Positions 35,563-44,633 of a stretch of 64,000 nucleotides of DNA are shown here, piece after piece; positions within the stretch are counted from its first letter, which is position 1; every line of letters begins with the position of its first letter. The notes below the pieces were generated by a model. That model was not told the DNA's origin. It saw only the letters and a program-made list of their open reading frames with translations, and ran no database searches. Position numbers and translations under genes: made by a program. The DNA lies in contig NZ_JADOET010000003.1 of NCBI RefSeq assembly GCF_015645385.1, positions 215,824 through 279,823 on the forward strand, given 5' to 3'. Source of the DNA: Winogradskyella marina (lineage in GTDB: Bacteria; Bacteroidota; Bacteroidia; Flavobacteriales; Flavobacteriaceae).

Positions 35563-36624
35563 CTATAACCTCCTCAAATTAACATCTTCGTAGTTTCGCT
35601 TTACAAAATCGAGTGCATTTCTAAGGATTTCTCCCATGTTTTTACTTTTTCTAAAATTTAAATCCATGGTATAGCCATAGATATCTTCTTTTAGCATTTC
35701 TATATGTTTTGGTATAGAAATCTCATCTTCTACCATACAGTCTAATAATGCATTTAGACGTGTGTGGTAACTAATCATTCGTTTAGCGACAATAGAACGT
35801 TCTTCAATTTTATACTGATCGACGGATTCATTTTGAATTTTTTTACGTACCAACTCAACCATCTTATAGTTCTCTTTAAAAAATTGTGGCCTATAAATCT
35901 TTAGGTTGCCTTCATACGATTGCTGATCGAAATCAATAGCTCTAATTTTAAAAACAACATGGTCAAAATCGTGTGTTGGTACAATCACATAATTATAAGA
36001 ACGCATATCTCCCAAAAGCCGAATTAAACAACGTTCATTAAACTTTACAAACTCTTTGGCTATCTGTGCTTTTTCTTTCGGACTACAGTCTGGCAACATG
36101 TTTTTAATAAACTCATCGCCAGGAATACCGGCAATATGCTCCTCAATCAATGTGTCCTTACAAACCAAAAAATTAATTTGATATGGAGATAACATTTGCT
36201 CTAATTCCAATCCATAAACTCTCGACGCATCTGCTGTTTTAACATAAAAATGCGTGAAGTTATCATTAAGAATGTTTCTCACCTTAATTCTAAATGGTTT
36301 GGAGTTTCCAAACGTACAAAAATCAATAGCATCTACACTGAGGAACTTTAATATCCCTTTTCCTCCATCGGATAGTAAGTGAGAATACACTTGTTTTAAA
36401 CTCCGATCTATTTCTTCACGTTCATAATCATTATAATACACACGTACCCAAAGCGTATCTTCATCATTTTTATCATAAACAACAATAGAACCTTGAAAAC
36501 GTAGTAAATCTGAATAAAAAATTGGTAAATCAATATTTCGTCTATATTCAGATAAATACGTATCCAATTTTTCCGATATAGGATAAGTAGGTTTTCGTTT
36601 TGATATTTTTAAATCGTCACTCAT
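35563..36624 (-). CDS. Unknown conserved protein, possibly kinase-like
   Basis: I do not recognise a named family. The 353-residue protein has no signal or membrane segment. The central part shows an order of residues like a divergent protein-kinase or aminoglycoside-kinase fold: FYVKTADASRVYGLELEQML with Lys129 and Glu142, a hinge-like LVCKDTLIEEHIAG, then LLGDMRSYNYVIV (203-215) with Asp206 and Asn211, and IRAIDFDQQSY (228-238) with Asp231 and Asp233. If correct, these would be the ATP lysine, catalytic Asp/Asn and metal-binding Asp. This is inference from spacing only. The N-terminal 110 residues are strand-rich. It converges with the PRiA4_ORF3 gene with zero spacing and diverges from an ABC transporter. 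Confidence 0.7.
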   Translation of the reverse strand: MSDDLKISKRKPTYPISEKLDTYLSEYRRNIDLPIFYSDLLRFQGSIVVYDKNDEDTLWVRVYYNDYEREEIDRSLKQVYSHLLSDGGKGILKFLSVDAIDFCTFGNSKPFRIKVRNILNDNFTHFYVKTADASRVYGLELEQMLSPYQINFLVCKDTLIEEHIAGIPGDEFIKNMLPDCSPKEKAQIAKEFVKFNERCLIRLLGDMRSYNYVIVPTHDFDHVVFKIRAIDFDQQSYEGNLKIYRPQFFKENYKMVELVRKKIQNESVDQYKIEERSIVAKRMISYHTRLNALLDCMVEDEISIPKHIEMLKEDIYGYTMDLNFRKSKNMGEILRNALDFVKRNYEDVNLRRL

Positions 36625-36840
36625 GTGCTAAATTTAAGGGTTTTAAAATGAATAATAAAAAGTTACTTCTAAATTTGATTAAAATATTTTTTCCAGGCAA
36701 TAGTGATTAATTCAGTCCATCATTTTAATACTTAATTTGTCAGAAAAGAAAAAATACTGTAACAAACAAAGGCATCAATCGTCTTATCTGTATAACCAAC
36801 TTTTGCTGACTTTAATTCAGCATTTCAAAAACCAATTATT

Positions 36841-37737
36841 TTGGAGCCAATCCTTACCATTAATAATCTTACAAAAAAATTCGGCTATTTAACAGCAGTC
36901 AAAAACTTAAGTTTCACCATACACAAAGGCAATGTTTACGGTATTCTTGGACCCAACGGAAGTGGAAAATCAACCACATTAGGTATTGTTTTAAACGTCG
37001 TTAATAAAACACAAGGTGACTTTCATTGGTTTGATGGAAACACCTCAACACACGATGCCTTAAAACACGTTGGTGCTATTATAGAACGACCAAATTTTTA
37101 TTCGTACATGACAGCCGAACAAAACTTAAAACTGGTTTGTAAAATAAAAGGCGTTGATCATAGTAAAATAAACGAAAAACTCGAAGTTGTTGGCTTGTTA
37201 GACCGAAAAGACCACAAGTTTAGAACCTATTCCTTAGGTATGAAACAGCGATTAGCTATCGCCTCTGCTCTACTTAATGATCCTGAAATTTTAATTTTAG
37301 ACGAGCCAACCAACGGTTTAGATCCTCAAGGCATTCATCAAATACGTGAAATCATAAAAGGGATTGCAGCTAATGGCACAACAATTCTTTTAGCATCGCA
37401 TTTATTAGATGAAGTAGAAAAAGTATGCACTCATGTTGTGGTATTACGAAAAGGAGAAAAACTCTATTCAGGTCGTGTTGATGAGATGATTAATAGCCAT
37501 GGTTTCTTTGAACTTAAAGCAGAAAAGCATCAAGAATTATTAACGGTTTTAGAAGCCCATTCTAATATTGAAAAAGTTAAAGAGGAAGGTGAATTAATTA
37601 CTGCATTTCTAAACGAACCTATGTCAGCCGCTGATTTTAATAAAGTTATGTTTGAAAAAGGCATTCTACTTTCACATCTTGTAAAACGAAAAGAAAGCTT
37701 AGAAGAACAGTTTTTACAACTAACAGATCACCAATAA
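36841..37737 (+). CDS. ABC transporter ATP-binding protein
   Basis: The 298-residue ATPase powers a transporter whose permease is the next gene. Walker A is GPNGSGKST (37-45), the signature YSLGMKQRLAIASALL begins at about 130, Walker B is LILDEPTNGLDP (151-162) and the switch His187 is in LLASH. The ~70-residue C-terminal extension is usual for ABC-2-type exporters of the bacitracin/lantibiotic self-protection group. The frame begins at a TTG (36841) because no ATG or GTG fits; the resulting N-terminus EPILTINNLTKKFG is normal for the family. The gap to the permease holds a small hairpin. Confidence 0.9.
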   Translation: MEPILTINNLTKKFGYLTAVKNLSFTIHKGNVYGILGPNGSGKSTTLGIVLNVVNKTQGDFHWFDGNTSTHDALKHVGAIIERPNFYSYMTAEQNLKLVCKIKGVDHSKINEKLEVVGLLDRKDHKFRTYSLGMKQRLAIASALLNDPEILILDEPTNGLDPQGIHQIREIIKGIAANGTTILLASHLLDEVEKVCTHVVVLRKGEKLYSGRVDEMINSHGFFELKAEKHQELLTVLEAHSNIEKVKEEGELITAFLNEPMSAADFNKVMFEKGILLSHLVKRKESLEEQFLQLTDHQ

Positions 37738-37758
37738 ATCAATCAAAAAAAACCAGTT

Positions 37759-37781
37759 GTACTCTTAAATCGTTAGAGTAC
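37759..37781. repeat. Small hairpin between ABC ATPase and permease genes
   Basis: GTACTCT (37759-37765) and AGAGTAC (37775-37781) form a 7-bp stem with a 9-nt loop in the 60-bp spacer. It may tune relative expression of the two genes. No T-run follows, so it is not a clear terminator. Confidence 0.4.
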
Positions 37782-37797
37782 GAAAAACCAATCTTAT

Positions 37798-38625
37798 ATG
37801 TTACGTCTTATACAATTAGAATTACAAAAACTTTGGCTAAATAGAGCAAGTAGAGTATTAATAATTATCTCTTTTATTTTACCATTTACAGTGTTAATTC
37901 TTTCGTCTATTAAAATTAATTTCTTTGGTTTTTTTACGTTGGAACTTGGTGAATTGGGCATTTTTAATTTTCCTATTATTTGGCATATTACCACCTTTTT
38001 TGCAGCGCAATTCAAATTCTTTTTTGCGATTGTTGTAGTGAGCATGATTGGTAATGAATACAGCAACAAAACCCTAAAACAAAACCTTATTGATGGCCTA
38101 AGTAAAAAGGAATTTATCCTTTCTAAATTCTACACTATTGTATTTTTTTCTTTGTGTGCTACTATTTTAATTGGTTTGGCAACATTCACAATTGGCATGT
38201 ATTATTCCAGTTATACTGAAGCTAACATCATCTTTAGGGAATCTGAGTTTTTACTTGCTTATTTTGTAAAATTGGTTGGTTTTTTCAGCTTGTGTCTATT
38301 TCTTGGGATGTTGGTAAAACGTTCGGCTTTTGCATTGGGCTTCTTGTTCATTCTTTATATTTTAGAATGGATTATTTTCGGCCTAGTATCTTGGCAAGCT
38401 GATTCGTTAGATATCGCATTTAACGTTAAACAATTTTTCCCATTAGAATCCATGTGGAATTTAATTAACCAACCGATGCAAAGGGTTGTAATGACAAAAT
38501 TCCCTGACAAAACAGATATTATGTACGATTACGCAGTACATTGGTATGAAGTTGCCATAGTACTTGGTTGGACTGCAATTTTTATCTTTTCATCTTATAG
38601 AATTCTTAAAAAGAGAGATTTGTAA
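37798..38625 (+). CDS. ABC-2-type transporter permease
   Basis: The 275-residue membrane protein has about six hydrophobic segments (near residues 18-37, 58-80, 112-135, 145-165, 172-195 and 250-268). The order and the loop ISMIGNEYSNKTLKQNLIDGLSKKEFILSKF are typical of ABC-2 permeases of the lantibiotic-immunity or NatB-like sort. It should pair with the ATPase encoded just upstream and export a small molecule, peptide or ion. No substrate can be inferred from the sequence. Confidence 0.87.
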   Translation: MLRLIQLELQKLWLNRASRVLIIISFILPFTVLILSSIKINFFGFFTLELGELGIFNFPIIWHITTFFAAQFKFFFAIVVVSMIGNEYSNKTLKQNLIDGLSKKEFILSKFYTIVFFSLCATILIGLATFTIGMYYSSYTEANIIFRESEFLLAYFVKLVGFFSLCLFLGMLVKRSAFALGFLFILYILEWIIFGLVSWQADSLDIAFNVKQFFPLESMWNLINQPMQRVVMTKFPDKTDIMYDYAVHWYEVAIVLGWTAIFIFSSYRILKKRDL

Positions 38626-38733
38626 TAGCTTTGTAAAAATAGCTTTACAACCATACAATGTTAAAACATAGAATAGTTTACCTTCTAGTTATTATATTGT
38701 GTGCCCAATGTGAATGACCCACATTTTGCTCTT

Positions 38734-41700
38734 ATGAAAACGATCTTTTTATTTGTATTCGTAGTCTTTACAAGCACCCATTTTTTTGCACAAAATGAAG
38801 CCTCGTATTGGTATTTTGGGCGAAATGCTGGCTTACAGTTTAATGCGCAAAATGGAAGTGTTACGCCATTAACAAATGGTCAAATTAATACGCTCGAAGG
38901 TTGTACGTCTATTTCAGATGCTGATGGTAGTTTATTATTTTACTCCGATGGAAGAACGGTTTGGAACCGCAACCATCAAATTATGGCAAATGGTAATTAT
39001 TTTAATGGCACCGGACTTTTAGGCGATCCGTCTAGTACATCCTCTGGATTAATTGTTCCCAAACCAGAAGATCCTGATAAGTACTATCTCTTTACAGTAG
39101 ATGAACCGCATCAGAACAATGCAAGCACGTATCCAAACCAATATACTGGAACTTATGAAGGAGGTGGCACCATTCCTTCTGCTGATGATGGTTACAATAA
39201 TGGGTTTAATTATTCATTAGTCGATATGTCTTTAAACGGTGGATTAGGAGATGTAGATCCCATTGAAAAGAATGTGCATTTAGTGACTTATGATCCTTCA
39301 ATTCTACTAGAAACTCAATATAAAAGTTCTGAAAAAATTACGGCAGTTCGTGCTGAAGATTGTTCCTCATTTTGGGTGATTACACACTTTGGCGATAAGT
39401 TTTATGCCTTTAAAATTGATGTCAATGGTGTACAAACCACACCTGTAATTTCAACTGTTGGGCCGTATATTCCTATTGAAGGGTATAGACGAAATTCTTT
39501 AGGGTACATCAAAACCTCACCTGATGCTTCAAAGTTAGTTGCTGCCAATTTCGGAGAGGCAACAGTTACAGGAGGCAATGCTCCTGGCAATGTTTTTTTA
39601 TACGATTTTAATAATGAAACCGGAATTGTTTCTAACCCATTAGAACTCTATAGCTCGCAAAATGGAAATAGTCCTTATGGTGTAGAATTTTCGGCAGAAA
39701 ACAGAAAAGTATATGCGACGCTAAGCGAAGGTTCTGCAGGCGATGGAACGAGCCACTTATTGCAATGGGATTTAGAAAGTGATGATATTCCAAATTCGCA
39801 ACAAGTTATTCACTCCTCTAATTCCGTTACAGCTGGCGCATTACAATTAGGCATAGATCGTCGTATTTATAGAGCAAATTTGAGTTACAGTGGCCATCCA
39901 ACAATTACCAAACACTTAGGCGTTATTAATAACCCTGAAGCCGATGGCTTAGCTGCTAATTTTGACGAAGAAGGCATTTTATTAGATGTATATGGAACCA
40001 ACCAGAATTTGAGTCAGATTGGTTTACCTCCATTCATTCAATCGTTATTTAATTCTGAAATTGATATTATTAGAAATGGTGTAAGCACAACCGAACTAAA
40101 GCTTTGTGCAAATGAAACGTACACTTTAGAAGCTGATGACATTGTTAGTGCAGATTATGTTTGGTCTTTAGATGGAGTTCTATTAGCAGAAACCACGTCG
40201 CAATTGGTTGTAGATACACCTGGTTATTATGAAGTTTATATTGAACCTAATAATGGGGAATGTCCCATTGAAGGTAGTGCTGTTGTTGGTGTGTTTGATA
40301 TTCCTGTTGCACATCCTCTTTCTGATGTTGCTGTTTGTGATAGTATTGATAACGACGGATTTACTAGCTTCGATTTTACAACTAAAAATGAAGAAGCCTT
40401 ATTAACCCAAGATCCTGCACAACACCATGTCAATTATTTTGAAACGATTGAAGATGCAGAGTCTAATGAAAATAGTATTACGTTTCCATATATAAACACT
40501 GCTAATCCACAAACCATATATGTGCGTGTAGATAATGTAAATAACACCAATTGTTTTGCTGTTAATTCGTTTGAGATCGAGGTTTTTAATACACCTCAAA
40601 CTCCAGCGTTACACCCAATTCAGTTTTGTGATAATGTTGGTGATGTCACTGATGGTATTGCAACCATAGCACTTGGAGATTTAATGCCTAGTATCAGAGG
40701 CAATCAAACTGACGTTAATATTACGTTCCATAACTCTCAAGATGATGCTGACTCTAAAGCCAATTTGTTACCTCCAAATTATACCAATACAACAGCAATT
40801 AACGACACTATTTTTGTTAGAATTGAAAACGATTTAAATTCCGATTGTTTTATCACAGATAGTTTTAATGTAAGTATTAACCCTATTCCTGAAGCTAATG
40901 ATATTACTATTATTCAATGTGATGAAGATGGTATTTCCGAAGGATTCACAACCTTTAATCTAACTAATAGTATTAGTGAAATTACTAATAACGCAGAAAA
41001 TACTGCAGTTGATTTTTACAGTTCTCAAACCGATGCTGAAAATGAAGAAAACGCATTAAATGCTGATGCTTTTGAGAATTACTTCAACCCACAGACACTA
41101 TATGCAAGAGTAACAAACACAACTTCTGAATGTGCTAACATTAGCGAAATTACTTTAGAAATTAGCTCAACAGCTACAAACAACGCAAGTTTATCCTTAT
41201 GTGACACAGACGGTACAGAAGATGGCATGATGACTTTTAATCTGACTGATGCTAATGCGACTATTTTAGCAAATTCGCCTTCAGATTTAGACATTACCTA
41301 TTATGAAACTTATGATGATGCCTTACTAGCTAATAATTCTTTATCTAATACATACGCTAATACCACACCTTATCAACAAACTATTTATGCACGAGTTGAA
41401 AACGCCAATGCATGTTATGGCATAAGTACCATAGACCTCACTGTTTTTAGTTTACCAAATATAGAGATCGCATATGATACGGTTTATTGTCTGAATTCCT
41501 CACCAGAACCTATGGTTTTAAATGGAGGTGTCAATGACGATTCTCCAAGCAACTATTATTACGAATGGTCTACAGGCGAAAATACATCTGAAATTGAAAT
41601 TGATGCACCAGGAACTTACACGGTAAGAGTTACTAACACCAATGGATGTTTTAAAGATCGAACGATTACAGTTTCACCTTCTAATATCGCAACCATAACA

Positions 41701-42165
41701 CAAATTGCGGTTACTGATGCCTCTGAAAATAATTCTATCACTGTGTTAGTCGATGGTGAAGGAGATTATGAATATGCTTTAGACCATAGCAATGGGCCTT
41801 ATCAAGATGCCACCACGTTTAATAATGTACAACCAGGCATATACACCGTTTATGTTCGTGATAAAAACAATTGTGGTATTGCAGAAGATTTAGTTTCGGT
41901 TATTGGTTTCCCTAAGTTTTTTACACCTAATGATGACGACGTAAACGATTACTGGCAAGTTTATGGTGTTTCTGAACAATTTCAAGCCAATTCAAAAGTG
42001 TATATTTTCGATAAATTTGGAAAATTACTCATAAAACTCAATCCATTAAGTTCGGGTTGGGATGGTACTTTTAATGGCGAAAAAATGCCAACGAGCGACT
42101 ACTGGTTTAAAGTCACATTACAAGACGGACGCACTTACACAAATCACTTTACTTTAAAACGATGA
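38734..42165 (+). CDS. Secreted T9SS type B adhesin-like protein with propeller-like N-terminus
   Basis: The protein has 1143 residues from the ATG at 38734; the GTG at 38701 would bury the signal peptide. A signal sequence ends near FFAQ. Residues ~20-430 look like a beta-propeller (YWYFGRNAGLQF, SDADGSLLFYSDG, repeated strands). Four units of about 90 residues follow, each starting near a CDxxxxDG loop and ending near a second Cys, then an Ig-like segment (YYYEWSTGENTSEIEI) and a spacer. The last ~85 residues (FPKFFTPNDDD...SDYWFKVTLQDG...HFTLKR) are the gliding-motility-type T9SS type B sorting domain. It should therefore be moved to the cell surface or medium. It overlaps the next gene by 4 bp. 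Confidence 0.88.
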   Translation: MKTIFLFVFVVFTSTHFFAQNEASYWYFGRNAGLQFNAQNGSVTPLTNGQINTLEGCTSISDADGSLLFYSDGRTVWNRNHQIMANGNYFNGTGLLGDPSSTSSGLIVPKPEDPDKYYLFTVDEPHQNNASTYPNQYTGTYEGGGTIPSADDGYNNGFNYSLVDMSLNGGLGDVDPIEKNVHLVTYDPSILLETQYKSSEKITAVRAEDCSSFWVITHFGDKFYAFKIDVNGVQTTPVISTVGPYIPIEGYRRNSLGYIKTSPDASKLVAANFGEATVTGGNAPGNVFLYDFNNETGIVSNPLELYSSQNGNSPYGVEFSAENRKVYATLSEGSAGDGTSHLLQWDLESDDIPNSQQVIHSSNSVTAGALQLGIDRRIYRANLSYSGHPTITKHLGVINNPEADGLAANFDEEGILLDVYGTNQNLSQIGLPPFIQSLFNSEIDIIRNGVSTTELKLCANETYTLEADDIVSADYVWSLDGVLLAETTSQLVVDTPGYYEVYIEPNNGECPIEGSAVVGVFDIPVAHPLSDVAVCDSIDNDGFTSFDFTTKNEEALLTQDPAQHHVNYFETIEDAESNENSITFPYINTANPQTIYVRVDNVNNTNCFAVNSFEIEVFNTPQTPALHPIQFCDNVGDVTDGIATIALGDLMPSIRGNQTDVNITFHNSQDDADSKANLLPPNYTNTTAINDTIFVRIENDLNSDCFITDSFNVSINPIPEANDITIIQCDEDGISEGFTTFNLTNSISEITNNAENTAVDFYSSQTDAENEENALNADAFENYFNPQTLYARVTNTTSECANISEITLEISSTATNNASLSLCDTDGTEDGMMTFNLTDANATILANSPSDLDITYYETYDDALLANNSLSNTYANTTPYQQTIYARVENANACYGISTIDLTVFSLPNIEIAYDTVYCLNSSPEPMVLNGGVNDDSPSNYYYEWSTGENTSEIEIDAPGTYTVRVTNTNGCFKDRTITVSPSNIATITQIAVTDASENNSITVLVDGEGDYEYALDHSNGPYQDATTFNNVQPGIYTVYVRDKNNCGIAEDLVSVIGFPKFFTPNDDDVNDYWQVYGVSEQFQANSKVYIFDKFGKLLIKLNPLSSGWDGTFNGEKMPTSDYWFKVTLQDGRTYTNHFTLKR

Positions 42166-44624
42166 CAAACTCCCCTAACCTTATTATAAAAGCGACACTA
42201 TTAGTATGTTTCTTGTTTTACAGCACATTAATTTTAGCTCAAGAACCTAACGATTGCCAATCTTCGGTAACCGTTTGTGGTAATTCAGATTTCAGCTTAG
42301 ATGTTAATGGTGTTGGCACACAAGAATTAAACAACTCTAATACCTGTGGAGGTCAAGAAAACAATAGTATATGGTTAGAAGTTAATATTGCCACAGCAGG
42401 TACTTTAGCTTTTACATTAACACCTAGTAGCTCTAATATTAATGAAGATTACGACTTTTTTATTTTTGGACCAAATGTGAGTTGTGGAAATATCGGACAA
42501 GCTATTCGTTGTTCTACTACAAATCCGGCTGCTGCTAATCAAGGAAATAACAGAACAGGATTAAACACTACATCTACAGAAACCTCAGAAGGTCCAGGTC
42601 AGGATGGAGATAGTTTTGTGAGTGCTATCGATGTCTTAGCAGGCGAAAGCTATTTTATTGTTATCGATAGACCAATTGGAAATAGTCCATTTTCTCTAGA
42701 GTGGACAGGAACTGCTACCTTTCCTGAAGCTCCATCTAACCCGATAACATCAAATATAACTTCAACAAGTTTACCCAGCATCAATGTTTGTGATTCAACG
42801 GCTCCTTTTAATGATAATATCACAGCGTTTGACTTCACTGATTTAACAGATGAAATTATTAATGGAGAATCTGATGTCGTGGTCACCTACCATACATCTG
42901 AAAGCGATGCTAACATTAATGTTAATCCTTTAGGTCCTACTTTCAATAACACAGCGCGTAATGAAACCGTGTATATTAGAATCGAAAACACAACTACAGG
43001 ATGTTATATTATTAATGATGTGGACATTAATGTTTCCGCACTCACCGAATTTAACACACCTTCAAATTATAACGTTTGTGATGATGATTTAGATGGAGAT
43101 GATCAAAATGGTATTTCAACTTTTGATTTTAATATTAAATCTCAAGAAATTGTTGATGGCTTTGAAAGTGCTAATTACGCGATTAGCTATCATTTGAGTC
43201 AAGCAAACGCCGAGTCATCTGCAGCTCCCTTAGCTTTAAATTATAGAAATGCAGCACCTACTCCAACTGAAATATTTGTTAGAATTCAAGATTTAGATTC
43301 TGGTTGTATTGGTTTTACGGTTTTTAATATTACCGTAGATCCTAAACCAATTGCAAATGATGTTACACTGTTGCAATGTGATGAGGATGGTATTCCAGAA
43401 GGGTTTACAACATTTAATATAACAGAAATAAACGATGACATTACAGGTGGAGATCCAGATTTAAACATAGCCTATTATCTGTCACAAATTGATGCCGAAA
43501 ATGAAGAAAATGCTATAGATGGAAATGCTTTCGAGAACTTTTTTAATCCTCAAGTCATTTATACTAGAGTCACAAATACAACTACAAACTGTGTTAATTT
43601 TAGTGAAGTTACGTTAGAAGTGAGCACAACGGCATCTAACAATACTAGTTTAGAATTATGTGATACAGATGGCACAGAAGACGGTTTTATGGAGTTTAAT
43701 CTTACCGATGCCAATGATACCATCTTAACCGGTTCACCTTCTGGATTAGATATAATGTATTACGAAACATATGAAGACGCCTTAATTGAAAACAATCCAA
43801 TTGGTACAACATTTACAAACACTACTCCATACAACCAAACGATTTTTGCACGTGTTGAAAATGCAAACGCCTGTTATGGTATTAGTTCCATTGATCTTAC
43901 TGTTTTTAAACTCCCAAATATTGATACCACATTTGAAACGCAATACTGTCTCAACTTTTTTCCAGAAACAATTACGCTCAATGGTGGTCTAATTGATGAT
44001 CTGCCAAATAATTACTACTACGAATGGTCCACAGGCGAAGACACTAATACCATAGAGGTTAGCGCGCCAGGAACTTACACCGTTAGAGTTACAAATACCA
44101 ACGGCTGTTTTAAAGATAGAACGATCTCCGTTTTACCTTCAAATGTTGCAACTGTGACTAATATAGAGGTTGTAGATGCTACGCAGAATAATAGCATTAC
44201 TGTTTTTGTGAGTGGTGAAGGTGACTATGAATACGCACTTGATGATATAAATGGACCTTACCAAAATTCCACAACTTTTGAAAATGTAGAACCTGGACTT
44301 TATACAGTTTATATAAAAGACAAAAATAATTGTGGCATCACAGATACTTTGGTTTCAGTTATAGGCTTTCCTAAATTTTTCACTCCAAATGACGATGACA
44401 ATAATGATTATTGGCAAGTAAAAGGGATATCTTCTCTATTTCAACCCAATTCATCTGTATTCATATTTGATCGTTATGGGAAACTATTAGTAGAGCTCGA
44501 CCCTTTAAGTGTAGGTTGGGACGGAACATTTAATGGAGAACTGATGCCTACAAGTGATTATTGGTTTAAAGTGAAACTTCAAGATGGACGAACTTTTACT
44601 AACCATTTTACGTTAAAGCGGTAA
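42162..44624 (+). CDS. Secreted T9SS type B repeat protein
   Basis: The protein has 820 residues with a signal peptide ending near LILAQ. Residues ~27-200 form a domain with two Cys-rich turns (CQSSVTVCG, NTCGGQENNSIWLEV) resembling a secreted jelly-roll-type domain; no exact family is known to me. Four 90-residue repeat units follow. The last two units and the whole C-terminal third are closely similar to those of the preceding protein, showing tandem duplication. It ends in the same T9SS type B tail (FPKFFTPNDDDNNDYW...HFTLKR). The ATG overlaps the upstream stop (ATGA), so translation is coupled. Confidence 0.88.
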   Translation: MTNSPNLIIKATLLVCFLFYSTLILAQEPNDCQSSVTVCGNSDFSLDVNGVGTQELNNSNTCGGQENNSIWLEVNIATAGTLAFTLTPSSSNINEDYDFFIFGPNVSCGNIGQAIRCSTTNPAAANQGNNRTGLNTTSTETSEGPGQDGDSFVSAIDVLAGESYFIVIDRPIGNSPFSLEWTGTATFPEAPSNPITSNITSTSLPSINVCDSTAPFNDNITAFDFTDLTDEIINGESDVVVTYHTSESDANINVNPLGPTFNNTARNETVYIRIENTTTGCYIINDVDINVSALTEFNTPSNYNVCDDDLDGDDQNGISTFDFNIKSQEIVDGFESANYAISYHLSQANAESSAAPLALNYRNAAPTPTEIFVRIQDLDSGCIGFTVFNITVDPKPIANDVTLLQCDEDGIPEGFTTFNITEINDDITGGDPDLNIAYYLSQIDAENEENAIDGNAFENFFNPQVIYTRVTNTTTNCVNFSEVTLEVSTTASNNTSLELCDTDGTEDGFMEFNLTDANDTILTGSPSGLDIMYYETYEDALIENNPIGTTFTNTTPYNQTIFARVENANACYGISSIDLTVFKLPNIDTTFETQYCLNFFPETITLNGGLIDDLPNNYYYEWSTGEDTNTIEVSAPGTYTVRVTNTNGCFKDRTISVLPSNVATVTNIEVVDATQNNSITVFVSGEGDYEYALDDINGPYQNSTTFENVEPGLYTVYIKDKNNCGITDTLVSVIGFPKFFTPNDDDNNDYWQVKGISSLFQPNSSVFIFDRYGKLLVELDPLSVGWDGTFNGELMPTSDYWFKVKLQDGRTFTNHFTLKR

Positions 44625-44633
44625 TATTAAAAA

